Assembly (NCBI GenBank): GCA_900128585.1
Contig: LT642222.1
Span: forward strand, 1-31,466
Direction of reading: 5' to 3'
Length of the DNA: 31,466 bases
DNA from: Stramenopiles sp. TOSAG23-3
Lineage: Eukaryota; Sar
The first letter of the stretch is position 1. The number at the start of each line of letters is the position of its first letter. Positions 1-8,311 of the stretch are shown piece by piece. The notes beneath the pieces are model-generated. The model saw only the letters and a list, made by a program, of their open reading frames with translations. It had not been told where the DNA came from and did not search any database. A program made the translations under genes and the position numbers.

Positions 1-285
1 CTTCTTCTTCTGAATTCTGATTCAATAAATATAATAAATAATCATCCACCACCACCACGGGAGGATAATAATGTAATAATAATAGGTTGTTATTGTTGAG
101 CTGAGCTATTCATTCATTCCCTCCTTCATTCATTCTTTCTTTGTTAAAAGAATATCTGAGGAACAAAGGATTTGAATCATTTTCTTGGGATACAGATAGA
201 CAACCATTTTTGTTGAGTGCTTACTGTTAGTAAGTTTGTTGTTTTTGAGTTAGTTTGTGTATTGAATATAAAGTTTGCTGTAAAC
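1..285. other. A+T-rich 5' spacer and leader of SYS1
   Basis: No gene is visible here. The stretch begins with a short CTT run and holds CATT/CATTC repeats around 109-140. The last part is presumably the promoter and 5' leader of SYS1. Another ATG-free frame is open from about 217 (TTG), but the first ATG of the SYS1 frame is at 286. Confidence 0.5.
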
Positions 286-845
286 ATGTCTGGTAAACAA
301 CTGAAGCCGGATTCCACGCCGGTGATTTTGAAAAATTTGGCGATCGTCATCCCAGCCTTTTACGCGAGCTACTATGCTATTGCTGCAATATTTTCTGCAA
401 TCGCTGGGATAACAATGGACGGTAAAGAACCATTCGACCATGCTATATTTTCCCCTGCGGAGGCGGGGAGAGGTGTTGGTAAGTACAATTAAGCTTGAGC
501 AACCTTTCGTTTAGTGGTGTATGCCACCAACGTAGCCAGCCGTCTAACATTCAAAACGTTCCTTTTTCCCCCTTTTCAGTCACCTGGCTTTCGTTTCTTT
601 TCATGATCGTTGTAGGGATTTTATTAATATATTTTGTGGTCCAGAGCACCCCTATGGCGTTGGATTATGCCGTAACTTTTACGTTTGTGCACTTTATCCT
701 TTCGTGCATCGTCACTGCTAGTTTTCCCGTGAATTGGGTATGGTGGGTAACTGTAATTATAGGCACCTTTCTGTTGAGCACTGGCGCGGAAATGTCTTGC
801 TATTACCTTCGAGACATGCGAAGCATCAAGGTGGACCACGAGTAA
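286..845 (+). CDS. SYS1: SYS1-like Golgi membrane protein, two exons (286..478, 580..845)
   Basis: SYS1 is a small multi-pass Golgi/TGN protein that, in other eukaryotes, recruits the ARF-like GTPase ARFRP1/Arl3p to the Golgi. Joining 286..478 to 580..845 gives 152 residues, close to the roughly 156 of the human protein. About four hydrophobic segments are visible. Family-like stretches include FDHAIFSP near residue 50, LDYAVTFTFVHF in the middle, FPVNWVWWVTV, and a polar tail ending in DMRSIKVDHE. The split falls exactly at a GTAAGT donor (479) and a pyrimidine-rich TTTTCAG acceptor (579). Removing 101 nt keeps the frame, with phase 1 and a Val codon across the junction. ATG 286 is the first ATG in frame. 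Family assignment is by recognition of the pattern; the intron is read directly from the sequence. Confidence 0.85.
479..579 (+). other. SYS1: Spliceosomal intron of SYS1
   Basis: This 101-nt intron has a consensus GTAAGT donor and an acceptor CCTTTTCAG preceded by a T/C tract at 560-576. Reading through it hits an in-frame TAA at 490-492. Removing it restores one continuous SYS1-like protein. Confidence 0.85.
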
Positions 846-1248
846 ATCGCGGGGGGCGGCGCGCTGCTACTGCTAGTATAAAATAGTAACAATCAAATGA
901 AAAAATTTACTTATAATTTAGATAAACTGAATTAACTCTTAGGTTTTTTTTTTAAATGGTTTTAAATAACATATGATCTTATGATACTCAAATAACAGCC
1001 AAATTTTTCGTTTTAAACATGGTATGATAACGTACCATCATAAAACTTACCACGCTTTATTGTTATAAACTCTTACGGCGTAATAATTGGAGCAATCCGC
1101 CGCCACTATTTAATAATTATCGAACCGTCGATCAGTGAAGTTCATCTTGTTCGCGCGTAAGTAATTTTAAAAGAGCATTTTATATTTTCTTATGTCGCCC
1201 CGAATTTACGAACCACCCTAACCCAGCTGTGATGCATGGGTTTGACAT
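846..1248. other. A+T-rich convergent spacer between SYS1 and the TPR gene
   Basis: No gene is seen. It should hold the 3' UTRs of both convergent genes. A minus-strand AATAAA (TTTATT at 1056-1061) lies about 190 nt beyond the stop of the downstream minus-strand gene and could be its polyadenylation signal. Confidence 0.4.
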
Positions 1249-3948
1249 TTACCCTCGTTGCTTCGATTTGGACAGCATTTTAGCATTCTCTATCAGCATG
1301 TTGTTCTTCTCTGGCTCAATCTTGTTCACCCGGCAGAGTTTGTGGATGAACTTCAACGTTGCCTGAAGCTCCACCCCAAAATTCAACATGTTCAGGGCGT
1401 AGCTCCCTAGCTGGCCGAATATTATGTTTTTGTAAAACCGCATAAAGTCGGACTCGTGGCTCACCTGCTTTTCTTCCAATTGCCACTTGTGCTTCACGAC
1501 CTCTTCTCGCACGGAGAGGAAGAACGCTTCCTCCCAAAAGTGCTGGTTGTGCCAGATGCGGTGGCTTTTGATGCTTTCCTGCAGGTACTCTCGGGTCTCC
1601 TCCCGTATCTCTTCGTTCCCGTCCTTCGGGTCGGCGGCGTCCCGTTCGTTCCCCGGGCTGTTGACAAAGCGGAAAAAGGTTTCACTCATTATCATCATCA
1701 TCTTCGCCCCTTTCACATCGTTCTGTTCCACACATTTGTCCAGGAAGTGGTTCATGACTTCGACAAGGTCGTCGAAGCCTTCCCCGATTGCCTGCAGCTT
1801 GCTGCGCTGCAGGTTCATGAGGCGAATCAAGTTTTGACGGTGGGACATCTTCTCCAGCAGCGGCGTGACTGTCGGGGCGAAGCCTTTCGAGTTCGCCCCG
1901 TCTTTCTCGAACGTTTTCTGGATGAACACCTCCAGCACACGCTTCTCCTCCTCGTCGCATTCCTCCGCGGAGGTGTGGTACTCCAGGGTGAAAGATTTCC
2001 ACTTGTCCCCGCACAGGGAGCGCACGGTCTCGTCGTGCGTAAACAGGCGGATGTCGGAAGTCGCATCGATCGATGCTATGCTCCCTTTCAGTTTCTCCAA
2101 CAGCTCCATCCGCTGCTTTATGTGCGCCTCTTCGATCGCTACAAACCCTCTCAGGTACTCCCGCAAGTTGGATATCCGGCTCAGCTCGGTCCGTTGATAC
2201 TCGTCCGAAACCTGCATGTCCGCGCGAAGGGCCTCTTTCTTGTTCTTCCCAAACTCCCGGTGCAACCGTGCCAGCTGGTCCGTCAGCTCGGACAACTCCC
2301 GGTTCTTCCGCCGCTGGCGGGTCACCAGGGGGTTCGTCACCGACTCCCGCTCCCGCTCGCTCAGCGCTTCCACCTGCCGCCGAAGTTTCTCTGCCGTGCT
2401 CTCGATGTTTATCATTTTCAGCTTCACGTCTTTGATCCGGTCGATGGAGTGGGACGTCACGCTGTCCCGCCGCTTTCGGCCATTCTCTTGGGCCTTGAAG
2501 AAGCCCTGAAGCCCCCGCGTCTGCGTCTCGATGGGGTTGACCACTTTCGCCACCACGTCGTTCCCATACCGCTCCTTCATGTTGGCCATCGTGGACGCGT
2601 GGTACTTGAACTGGCTCAGCGCATGCTGGAGCGTTCCGATCTCTTTGAACGACGCCTTTTCGCCCCAAAACGTGCTCTTCCCCATGCTTTCTCGGAGAAT
2701 TTTTGCCGAACTGCTCTCTGCGTGGGCGAACGCTTTCAAAAACGGGCTCAGCTGTGCCATGCTGGACTCGGCCATGGACACCCGCCGCTCTATCCGGTCC
2801 ATGCTCACGTCCCGAAAGGACAGCTGCATCAGTTCGCGCTGCCGGGTTGCCGACATCTCCGCTTGGCGGAGCCGATCTTCTGACTTGCTGACCGAGCGCA
2901 GCTCCCTCGACGCCCCTCCCTTGCCCCCGCCCCCCAAATTGGACAACGAGAAGCCGCCCCCCGCAGCCCTGCCAGAATTAGACATTGGCATTGCGGACGA
3001 CAGGGACAAGTCTTGGACCTTGTGGACCTTCGCGCGCATGATGCTTAAACGGTTGATGACCTCCTCCATCGCGATCCTATCCTGTTCGCTGTTGTCGAAA
3101 CACCGGACCTTCCGTTCCAGCACGCCGATCGCTTCCTTCGTCCTGTCGATGCTGACGTAATACGTCGTGAGTTCGTCCAGCCCATCGAAGAACTCGTCCC
3201 GGGATCCACTTTCCTCCAGCAGGGGCAAGGCCTTCTCCATGGCCTCCAGAAAGGACCCGCCCGCCCCTGGTCCGTCGTTCTGTTCCAAGTCCACGCGCGC
3301 CTTTTCGAGCCGGGCCTTCCCCTCCCACCGCTTGGTCCCCGCTGCGATCGACGCCTTGAGCGCACCATCTAGCTTCGCGTTGGCCATGTCGTACGCCTCA
3401 TCCTCTCGGTGGGAGACCCCCGCGCTGAAAAGTTTCTTGATCTTCTCCACCTCCGCCTCCATCCTCTCCTTCTCTATGTACCCTTGGCACTTCTTTATTT
3501 CCTCCACCGACTCCAGGCGGCCCTCCTCCTGCTTTGTCTCTGAGCACAACTCCATTCTCCGTCTGTGCAGCTTGATGGCCTCGTCCCAGTGCTTCAGGAG
3601 ACACTCTACGTTCGCGGCGTTCTTCAGTATGATGATCTCCTTCTTGGTCTCGCCAATCTTGCGAAACAAAAAGAGACTCATTCGGTACAAGTCCGACGCG
3701 GCTATGTTTTCCTTCAAGTTGCTGTGGGCGTTGGCTAAGTTCCCCAACGCCCGGGCCTCTTCCAGCTCCAGCTTTGCCCGCTTCGCAATGTCCCGCGCCG
3801 ACTCAAACGACAGCCTTGCCTTCTCGTAATCCTTTCCGGCTCTATAATGGTGAACTCCCTCTTCGATCAATTTGTTTGCAATTTCTTTGTGAGTCAGTTC
3901 CCGTTTCGGGAAGGACCCTGCTCCCCCTCCAGTCGCCATAGACGCCAT
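1249..3948 (-). CDS. TPR and coiled-coil protein with C-terminal SBF2/KIAA0513-like domain
   Basis: This 899-residue protein starts at an ATG followed by a Gly-rich leader. Residues about 20-160 form three or more TPR-like helical pairs, for example EGVHHYRAGKDYEKARLSFE, GNLANAHSNLKENIAASDLY and NAANVECLLKHWDEAIKLH. A further TPR-like pair lies near 235-290. The middle, about 355-690, is charged and coiled-coil-like, with many KLRRQVEALSERE-type runs. The last 200 residues recall the SBF2 domain of MTMR5/13 and KIAA0513: a helical segment with MMIMSETFFRF, then IWHNQHFWEEAFF near residue 797, then NIIFGQLGSYALNMLNFGV near 840. That resemblance is from memory and needs a profile search. The role is unknown; scaffolding or trafficking is an inference. 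It is intact and coding on the minus strand, with strong G+C bias opposite long shadow frames. Confidence 0.65.
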   Translation of the reverse strand: MASMATGGGAGSFPKRELTHKEIANKLIEEGVHHYRAGKDYEKARLSFESARDIAKRAKLELEEARALGNLANAHSNLKENIAASDLYRMSLFLFRKIGETKKEIIILKNAANVECLLKHWDEAIKLHRRRMELCSETKQEEGRLESVEEIKKCQGYIEKERMEAEVEKIKKLFSAGVSHREDEAYDMANAKLDGALKASIAAGTKRWEGKARLEKARVDLEQNDGPGAGGSFLEAMEKALPLLEESGSRDEFFDGLDELTTYYVSIDRTKEAIGVLERKVRCFDNSEQDRIAMEEVINRLSIMRAKVHKVQDLSLSSAMPMSNSGRAAGGGFSLSNLGGGGKGGASRELRSVSKSEDRLRQAEMSATRQRELMQLSFRDVSMDRIERRVSMAESSMAQLSPFLKAFAHAESSSAKILRESMGKSTFWGEKASFKEIGTLQHALSQFKYHASTMANMKERYGNDVVAKVVNPIETQTRGLQGFFKAQENGRKRRDSVTSHSIDRIKDVKLKMINIESTAEKLRRQVEALSERERESVTNPLVTRQRRKNRELSELTDQLARLHREFGKNKKEALRADMQVSDEYQRTELSRISNLREYLRGFVAIEEAHIKQRMELLEKLKGSIASIDATSDIRLFTHDETVRSLCGDKWKSFTLEYHTSAEECDEEEKRVLEVFIQKTFEKDGANSKGFAPTVTPLLEKMSHRQNLIRLMNLQRSKLQAIGEGFDDLVEVMNHFLDKCVEQNDVKGAKMMMIMSETFFRFVNSPGNERDAADPKDGNEEIREETREYLQESIKSHRIWHNQHFWEEAFFLSVREEVVKHKWQLEEKQVSHESDFMRFYKNIIFGQLGSYALNMLNFGVELQATLKFIHKLCRVNKIEPEKNNMLIENAKMLSKSKQRG

Positions 3949-4560
3949 TTATCCCTCCCTCGGTACAAGCAACGGCCTTGTTGGTGAGCAACAACTCGTC
4001 TCACAAGAATATTATGGTAAATCTTGTCCGTCTCTGTCCATCCAATTTAAAAAAAAAAAACAGATGACTTTACAAGCACACACTTCCAATTCATTTTCCA
4101 TTTCTTTTGCCTTTTTTATAGCATAATGGTAATGTTCTCCATCATAATAATTTTATTTTTATAATAATAATAATAGAGAAGAAGAAGTAGTCGTCTAGTC
4201 GTCGTCTAGACGTCTAGAGTGCACGCAGAGAAGAAGAAGAGGAGAGAAGATGGAAGAAAAAAAAGAAGATCATTTTTTTATTATTATTTTAACTTCTTAC
4301 TTGTAATAAATTTATGGTAAAGTAATAAAAGATAATTACCTATATAATAAATAGTGAACAATACACCATCATTTTCATAAATAATAATAATATCTTAAAC
4401 GCCTACATAGCCTACACATATATACAATAATAATGAACCAATTTCGTTACCGATTCCCTTTTTAAACAACTTTGTCTACGATCCGATCCAAACGGACGTG
4501 CAGCTGATCGATTTCGTTTCCGATTCCGATTCGGTATTAAACCCACCCCCTTCTTTGCAT
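3949..4560. other. A+T-rich spacer between two minus-strand genes
   Basis: No coding potential is seen. It should contain the promoter of the TPR gene (near 3949-4150) and the 3' UTR of the acidic gene (near 4440-4560). It holds ATAATA runs, GAAGAA runs at 4176-4270, a perfect 14-bp palindrome TCTAGACGTCTAGA at 4205-4218, and an imperfect direct repeat TTTCGTTACCGATTCC (4441) / TTTCGTTTCCGATTCC (4513). Confidence 0.5.
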
Positions 4561-6000
4561 TCAATTATTTTTCTTCCCGTTTTGTTTTCCTTTGAGCCTG
4601 GCTTGAATGTTGGAGCGAACGGCCTCGTCTTCCTCGTTCAATACACGGCTGGTTACCCCCATTTTCACCGTTTGAATGACGCTGGGGTCAGTGAATATGT
4701 CGCACATGATGTTGACCATGTGTTTCTGTATTTTAAGCATTCGGTCGACGGACGCGTGCTGTGAGAACGCAAGGTGGGAGGGCGATTCGTCCAGGTTTAC
4801 TTTTGTCATCTTCCGAACGATCTGCAAGTACTGCTCTTCTACGATGGGCATCATGTCGCCTACCCTGGGGTCGTCTTGTGGCACCGTCCAGTTCGTCGGA
4901 ATCGCTCGTTTTTCCGTCACAATGTCTTTCACGCTGTCGTCCTCCCGCTGGAGGGCCCCACCTGGGCTTGTTGCACTGGCCCGGTTGACCATCCCCGCCC
5001 CCTTCAGATCGTCCAGTATGCACTCGTACACCAACTTCATGACTGCCTCGTCGACGCCCCCTGGCAGCGTGTGCCGCGCCGCCTCGGCCTCCCCCTTGGT
5101 CGCGGAGTGAACGGTCTCTTTCAACATTGGGTTGGACAAGAAGCTTCCGTCGTTGTACTCCCTCCTCCCCGTCCCGAGCGTCTCCGCGGACGCGAGCCAG
5201 TCCAGTGTCCCGACCAACGCGGGATCGACCTCCTCCGAGTCCCGGTACCCTCCCCGGTTTAGTTTGTCCTCGTCGAACCTTCCAATCATGCTAAGGATGG
5301 CCACCGACGTGCGCGCTGAGACGCCTTCCAGCCCGCGCCCCTCGGCCGCGTTGGCTTCGTTCGAGACTTCGAAGGATTGTGGGATGCCACCAGGAGACCG
5401 CGCCACGCTCGAGATTGTCACGGAGCGTTTCGAGGTCGGCGACTGCGGAAGGGATTCCGCGGCCCGTACCGGTTCTACTATACTGGCCGTCGGCCTGGGC
5501 CCCGCGGCAGCCGAGCTTTCGCTTGGTTCGGGACCTTCTACGGCTTGCTCGCTTGCAATAAGGTCTGCGAACGACCTAATGTTTCCCATCGATTCTATCT
5601 TGTTTGACGACATGTTTGCGGACCGAAGGGATGTGATGGCCGGGCTTTCTGTCTGTTGCGGTGGAGATATCGTTTTCATGAGCGGGGGAAGGCCCGAGTC
5701 CTTCTTTCTAGCGGACCCCCGACGGCTGAGGGCAACGTCCTCCGAGTCTTCAAAATCATCGTCGTAGTCGTCCTCGTAGTCGTCTTCGTAATCTTCCTCC
5801 TCACTCCCCCCATCCTTCTCCACTTGTTTCTTCGCTGTCGACCCAACTGCAGCAGCAGCATCACCATCCCTACCATTGCCAGGATTAACGACCGCATCAT
5901 TCTCCGCACTCATCTCCGCCAACGACTCCTCGTCCTGGTCCCAAGAGTCTGCCCCATAACTATCGTCGTCAAAATCATACACATCGTCGTTATCGCTCAT
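4561..6000 (-). CDS. Acidic low-complexity protein of unknown function
   Basis: This gene encodes 479 residues from an ATG at 6000 to a stop at 4561. I do not recognise the family. Residues 1-90 are extremely acidic, with DDD/EED runs and repeated EDDYEDDYDDD blocks. Residues about 90-230 are rich in Ser, Pro and Ala, look disordered and contain many SP sites. Residues about 240-470 look folded and helical, including GTLDWLASAETLG, VMKLVYECILDDL, QYLQIVRKMTKVN and MVNIMCDIFTDP. The tail is basic (KGKQNGKKNN). The acidic head, disordered linker and basic tail would suit a scaffold or nucleic-acid/histone-associated protein, but this is only inference. It is the first of twelve genes that strictly alternate strand. 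Confidence 0.75.
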   Translation of the reverse strand: MSDNDDVYDFDDDSYGADSWDQDEESLAEMSAENDAVVNPGNGRDGDAAAAVGSTAKKQVEKDGGSEEEDYEDDYEDDYDDDFEDSEDVALSRRGSARKKDSGLPPLMKTISPPQQTESPAITSLRSANMSSNKIESMGNIRSFADLIASEQAVEGPEPSESSAAAGPRPTASIVEPVRAAESLPQSPTSKRSVTISSVARSPGGIPQSFEVSNEANAAEGRGLEGVSARTSVAILSMIGRFDEDKLNRGGYRDSEEVDPALVGTLDWLASAETLGTGRREYNDGSFLSNPMLKETVHSATKGEAEAARHTLPGGVDEAVMKLVYECILDDLKGAGMVNRASATSPGGALQREDDSVKDIVTEKRAIPTNWTVPQDDPRVGDMMPIVEEQYLQIVRKMTKVNLDESPSHLAFSQHASVDRMLKIQKHMVNIMCDIFTDPSVIQTVKMGVTSRVLNEEDEAVRSNIQARLKGKQNGKKNN

Positions 6001-6445
6001 TGTGTAAAGGACGTTGTTGGTACTACCTAATAATAAATGCAGAAATATGTGTAGAAACCTCTTGTTTCATTTAACATACAAAAATATATGGAGAAAGAAA
6101 ACATTCCTATTTACTTTCTTTCATTCAAACCCATCTCTCTTTCTAACTTTCTTTCTCTCACATTGCCGCCGTTACTACCTCTTCTCCTCCTCGCTCCTTC
6201 TTTTCTTTTTTTTTATTATTTTTTTTTTATTTATATTTTTTTTTTATTATTATTATTATATTTTATACCTGGTGGTGGTGTTATATATCTTCTTCTTTCT
6301 TCTTTTTGGAATTATAATTTAAAATTTTTTATTTTGAATTTGGTGGTGTGTTGTTGCAGAAGCAGACATAACATTACAGCAGAGTTTTTTAAAACGACAA
6401 AGGGTTCTCAGAGCTGAGCTGAGAAAGAAAGAAAGAAAGAGTCGA

Positions 6446-6503
<58 letters not shown>

Positions 6504-7077
6504 GAAAGAAAGAAACAAAGAAGAAAGAAACAAACAAAGAAAGAAACAAAGAAAGAAAGAAAGAAAGAAAGAAAGAGATAATTATTTTTTGTTCAATTCT
6601 AGTTCAACGTCAGTTTAGTCAAAATTTTATCCAACACAACACATCTACACGTACGTACTCCTCGTAAATAAAATACCCCTCCTTCTTCCTATATTAATAT
6701 ATATTAATACTACCAAAAGTACTATACTAAAAAATATTATTTTATTTTTTTGTTTGTTTTATTATTATTATTATATTGTTGAGGTGGTGGTATATTTAAA
6801 AAAGAGAAATGTAATAATGTAAGTTTTAATTCAATTGAAATGGAAAGTGTAGGATGAAGGAGCGGATGATTGGTTGAAAGGAAAGAAGAAAGGGAGGACA
6901 GAAAAGATTTCTGCCCGATCACCATTTGTTGTTCGTTTGTAAATCGTACCCCGTCCGTATTTGTTTCTACAAATTCCTGTACGTCTGTCTGTCGGGCAGA
7001 GTAGTAGTAAACCCTTCACATATACATAGGTTTAGATAGGTAGTGAACGAACGAACGAAACAAACGTCAATTTCTTC
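6001..7077. promoter_or_regulatory. Divergent promoter spacer between the acidic gene and the EF-hand gene
   Basis: This 1077-bp intergenic region must hold both divergent promoters. It is A+T-rich with T tracts at 6206-6255, a long GAAA microsatellite (6421-6577), TATTAATATATATTAATA near 6690, and ATTATTATTATTA near 6761. No TATA box can be assigned with confidence and no gene is visible. Confidence 0.5.
6421..6577 (+). repeat. (GAAA)n microsatellite
   Basis: About 157 nt of nearly pure GAAA units are broken only by a GTC at 6441-6443 and several GAAAC variants between 6490 and 6550. The plus strand is almost all purine. Confidence 0.95.
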
Positions 7078-8190
7078 ATGGGTTTGGGGTATTCGCAGAA
7101 ACATGCCCTGCGCCAGAAGCAGCTTTCGTTCGTGCCGAGCCACTCCGAAAACAGTGTGGAAACGGGGGACATAATATTAGTTAGGGAACTGGACAACATG
7201 GACTTCGCAGCGACGCACCCGGGCATAACGCGTGGGATGATAGGCCATATGAAGGGTCACTTTGATACAGAATTGAAAATAGAACTCAGCGGTTGGACCG
7301 GGGTGGGGGTGATCTACCGGCTACCGATCGACCGCGAAGAGCGCGCGATGTCAAAAGGAGGACGGGAACGTTTGAGGCAGAAACACGCGAAGGAACGGAA
7401 CGCTTACGTCATCATTGCCGACCGGCTCGGCGTTCAGCTATGGACGTACGCAGCGTTCTTGCGCCACTCCGTCGAAGAGCACCACGTCGTCGTCTGCCGG
7501 CATTTGCAGTGCACGGCACCGGTATCGTACACCGGGCTGGACGATTTTTACAAGTGCCTGGTCCCTGTAGGGGTCTCTTGGCTCTCGTGCAGGGGGGGGA
7601 ACTACCCGCACCCGTACATCAAGACGGCCCTTAGAAATGCGGCCGTCAGGTCGAAGCCCATGCCCAAGTCCATGAGGGAGGAGCTAAGTCGCTACTTTTT
7701 GAACTTGGACATTCACGGGCTGGGGTATGTGGATGCGCGGGCCATAAAGGAGTTGCTCGTCCGTATCCACGGGAAGGACGTGTCGGATGCCCAAGTCAAG
7801 CTGCTCATGAACGCCGTCGACATCGACCACGACGGCCACATCACCCTGGAGGAACTGATCGCCGGCTTTGAGAAGAAGCCGTTCACGGAAGTTGCGCCCG
7901 AGCACGACTCCCGCGGGATGGTCGCGGGCGAGCTGGTCGCACTGATCTACGAAGACCTTGGGCTTTTGGTACGACGTCACGGGCTCGAGAAGACGTACGA
8001 CGCGGGTAGCTTCGCAAGGGCAGGGCACATTGTCTTGCTGAAGCACGCCCACTTGAGCACTGGGGTAAGTTTAAAGTTTAAGCACGATGAGGAAGACGAC
8101 AGCGACGAGGAGGACGAACTGGATCAGCTGAACGACGACGAGGACGGGTTGGACCACCAAGCTGGGGAACGATTGTTGCTGGCGACGTAA
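7078..8190 (+). CDS. Myristoylated EF-hand protein with an apparently inactive peptidase C92 (YiiX-like) fold
   Basis: This gene encodes 370 residues. It starts MGLGYSQK, with Gly2 and Ser6, a classic N-myristoylation pattern, so membrane attachment is likely. Residues 30-33 (GDII), 73-79 (WTGVGVI), 118-121 (GVQL) and 283-297 (AGELVALIYEDLGLL) follow the order of the permuted NlpC/P60-like, YiiX/C92 fold. In that fold the active residues normally sit in a W(S/T)HVG motif and a CSELVA motif. Here the His position is Gly75 and the Cys position is Ala283, so hydrolase activity is not expected. Two EF-hands are inserted between these halves. The loop at 211-222 is degenerate, with Ala at position 12. 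The loop at 248-259 is canonical (D-x-D-x-D-G-x-I-x-x-x-E). The tail (337-360) is highly acidic. It is likely a calcium-responsive membrane-associated pseudoenzyme. The fold call is from memory. Confidence 0.7.
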   Translation: MGLGYSQKHALRQKQLSFVPSHSENSVETGDIILVRELDNMDFAATHPGITRGMIGHMKGHFDTELKIELSGWTGVGVIYRLPIDREERAMSKGGRERLRQKHAKERNAYVIIADRLGVQLWTYAAFLRHSVEEHHVVVCRHLQCTAPVSYTGLDDFYKCLVPVGVSWLSCRGGNYPHPYIKTALRNAAVRSKPMPKSMREELSRYFLNLDIHGLGYVDARAIKELLVRIHGKDVSDAQVKLLMNAVDIDHDGHITLEELIAGFEKKPFTEVAPEHDSRGMVAGELVALIYEDLGLLVRRHGLEKTYDAGSFARAGHIVLLKHAHLSTGVSLKFKHDEEDDSDEEDELDQLNDDEDGLDHQAGERLLLAT

Positions 8191-8311
8191 AGCCGTGGCG
8201 AGGTAGGCGTATTAATCGTGTGTAAATTTTAAAGTGTTTTTTGTTTCATACCTCGCCATTCGAATGTTACACACCAGGAGCCATTGTAAGAATTCTTAAT
8301 AAATGTTTTTA
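8191..8311. other. Short convergent spacer
   Basis: Only 121 bp separate two convergent stop codons. The plus-strand AATAAA at 8298-8303 lies 108 nt after the EF-hand gene stop and 9 bp from the stop of the opposing gene, so the two transcripts very probably overlap at their 3' ends. Confidence 0.6.
8298..8303 (+). terminator. Candidate polyadenylation signal AATAAA of the EF-hand gene
   Basis: A canonical AATAAA is followed by a T tract. Cleavage downstream of it would place the mRNA end inside the opposing gene. Confidence 0.4.

Noticed and set aside
1456-2883. Long plus-strand open frame opposite the TPR/SBF2-like gene
   Set aside because: It is a shadow of the G+C-rich minus-strand gene. 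Its product is Leu/Val/His/Pro-rich with no recognisable domain.
4205-4218. Perfect palindrome TCTAGACGTCTAGA as a regulatory operator
   Set aside because: It occurs once only, is 14 bp, and nothing links it to a factor; kept only as a note in the spacer.
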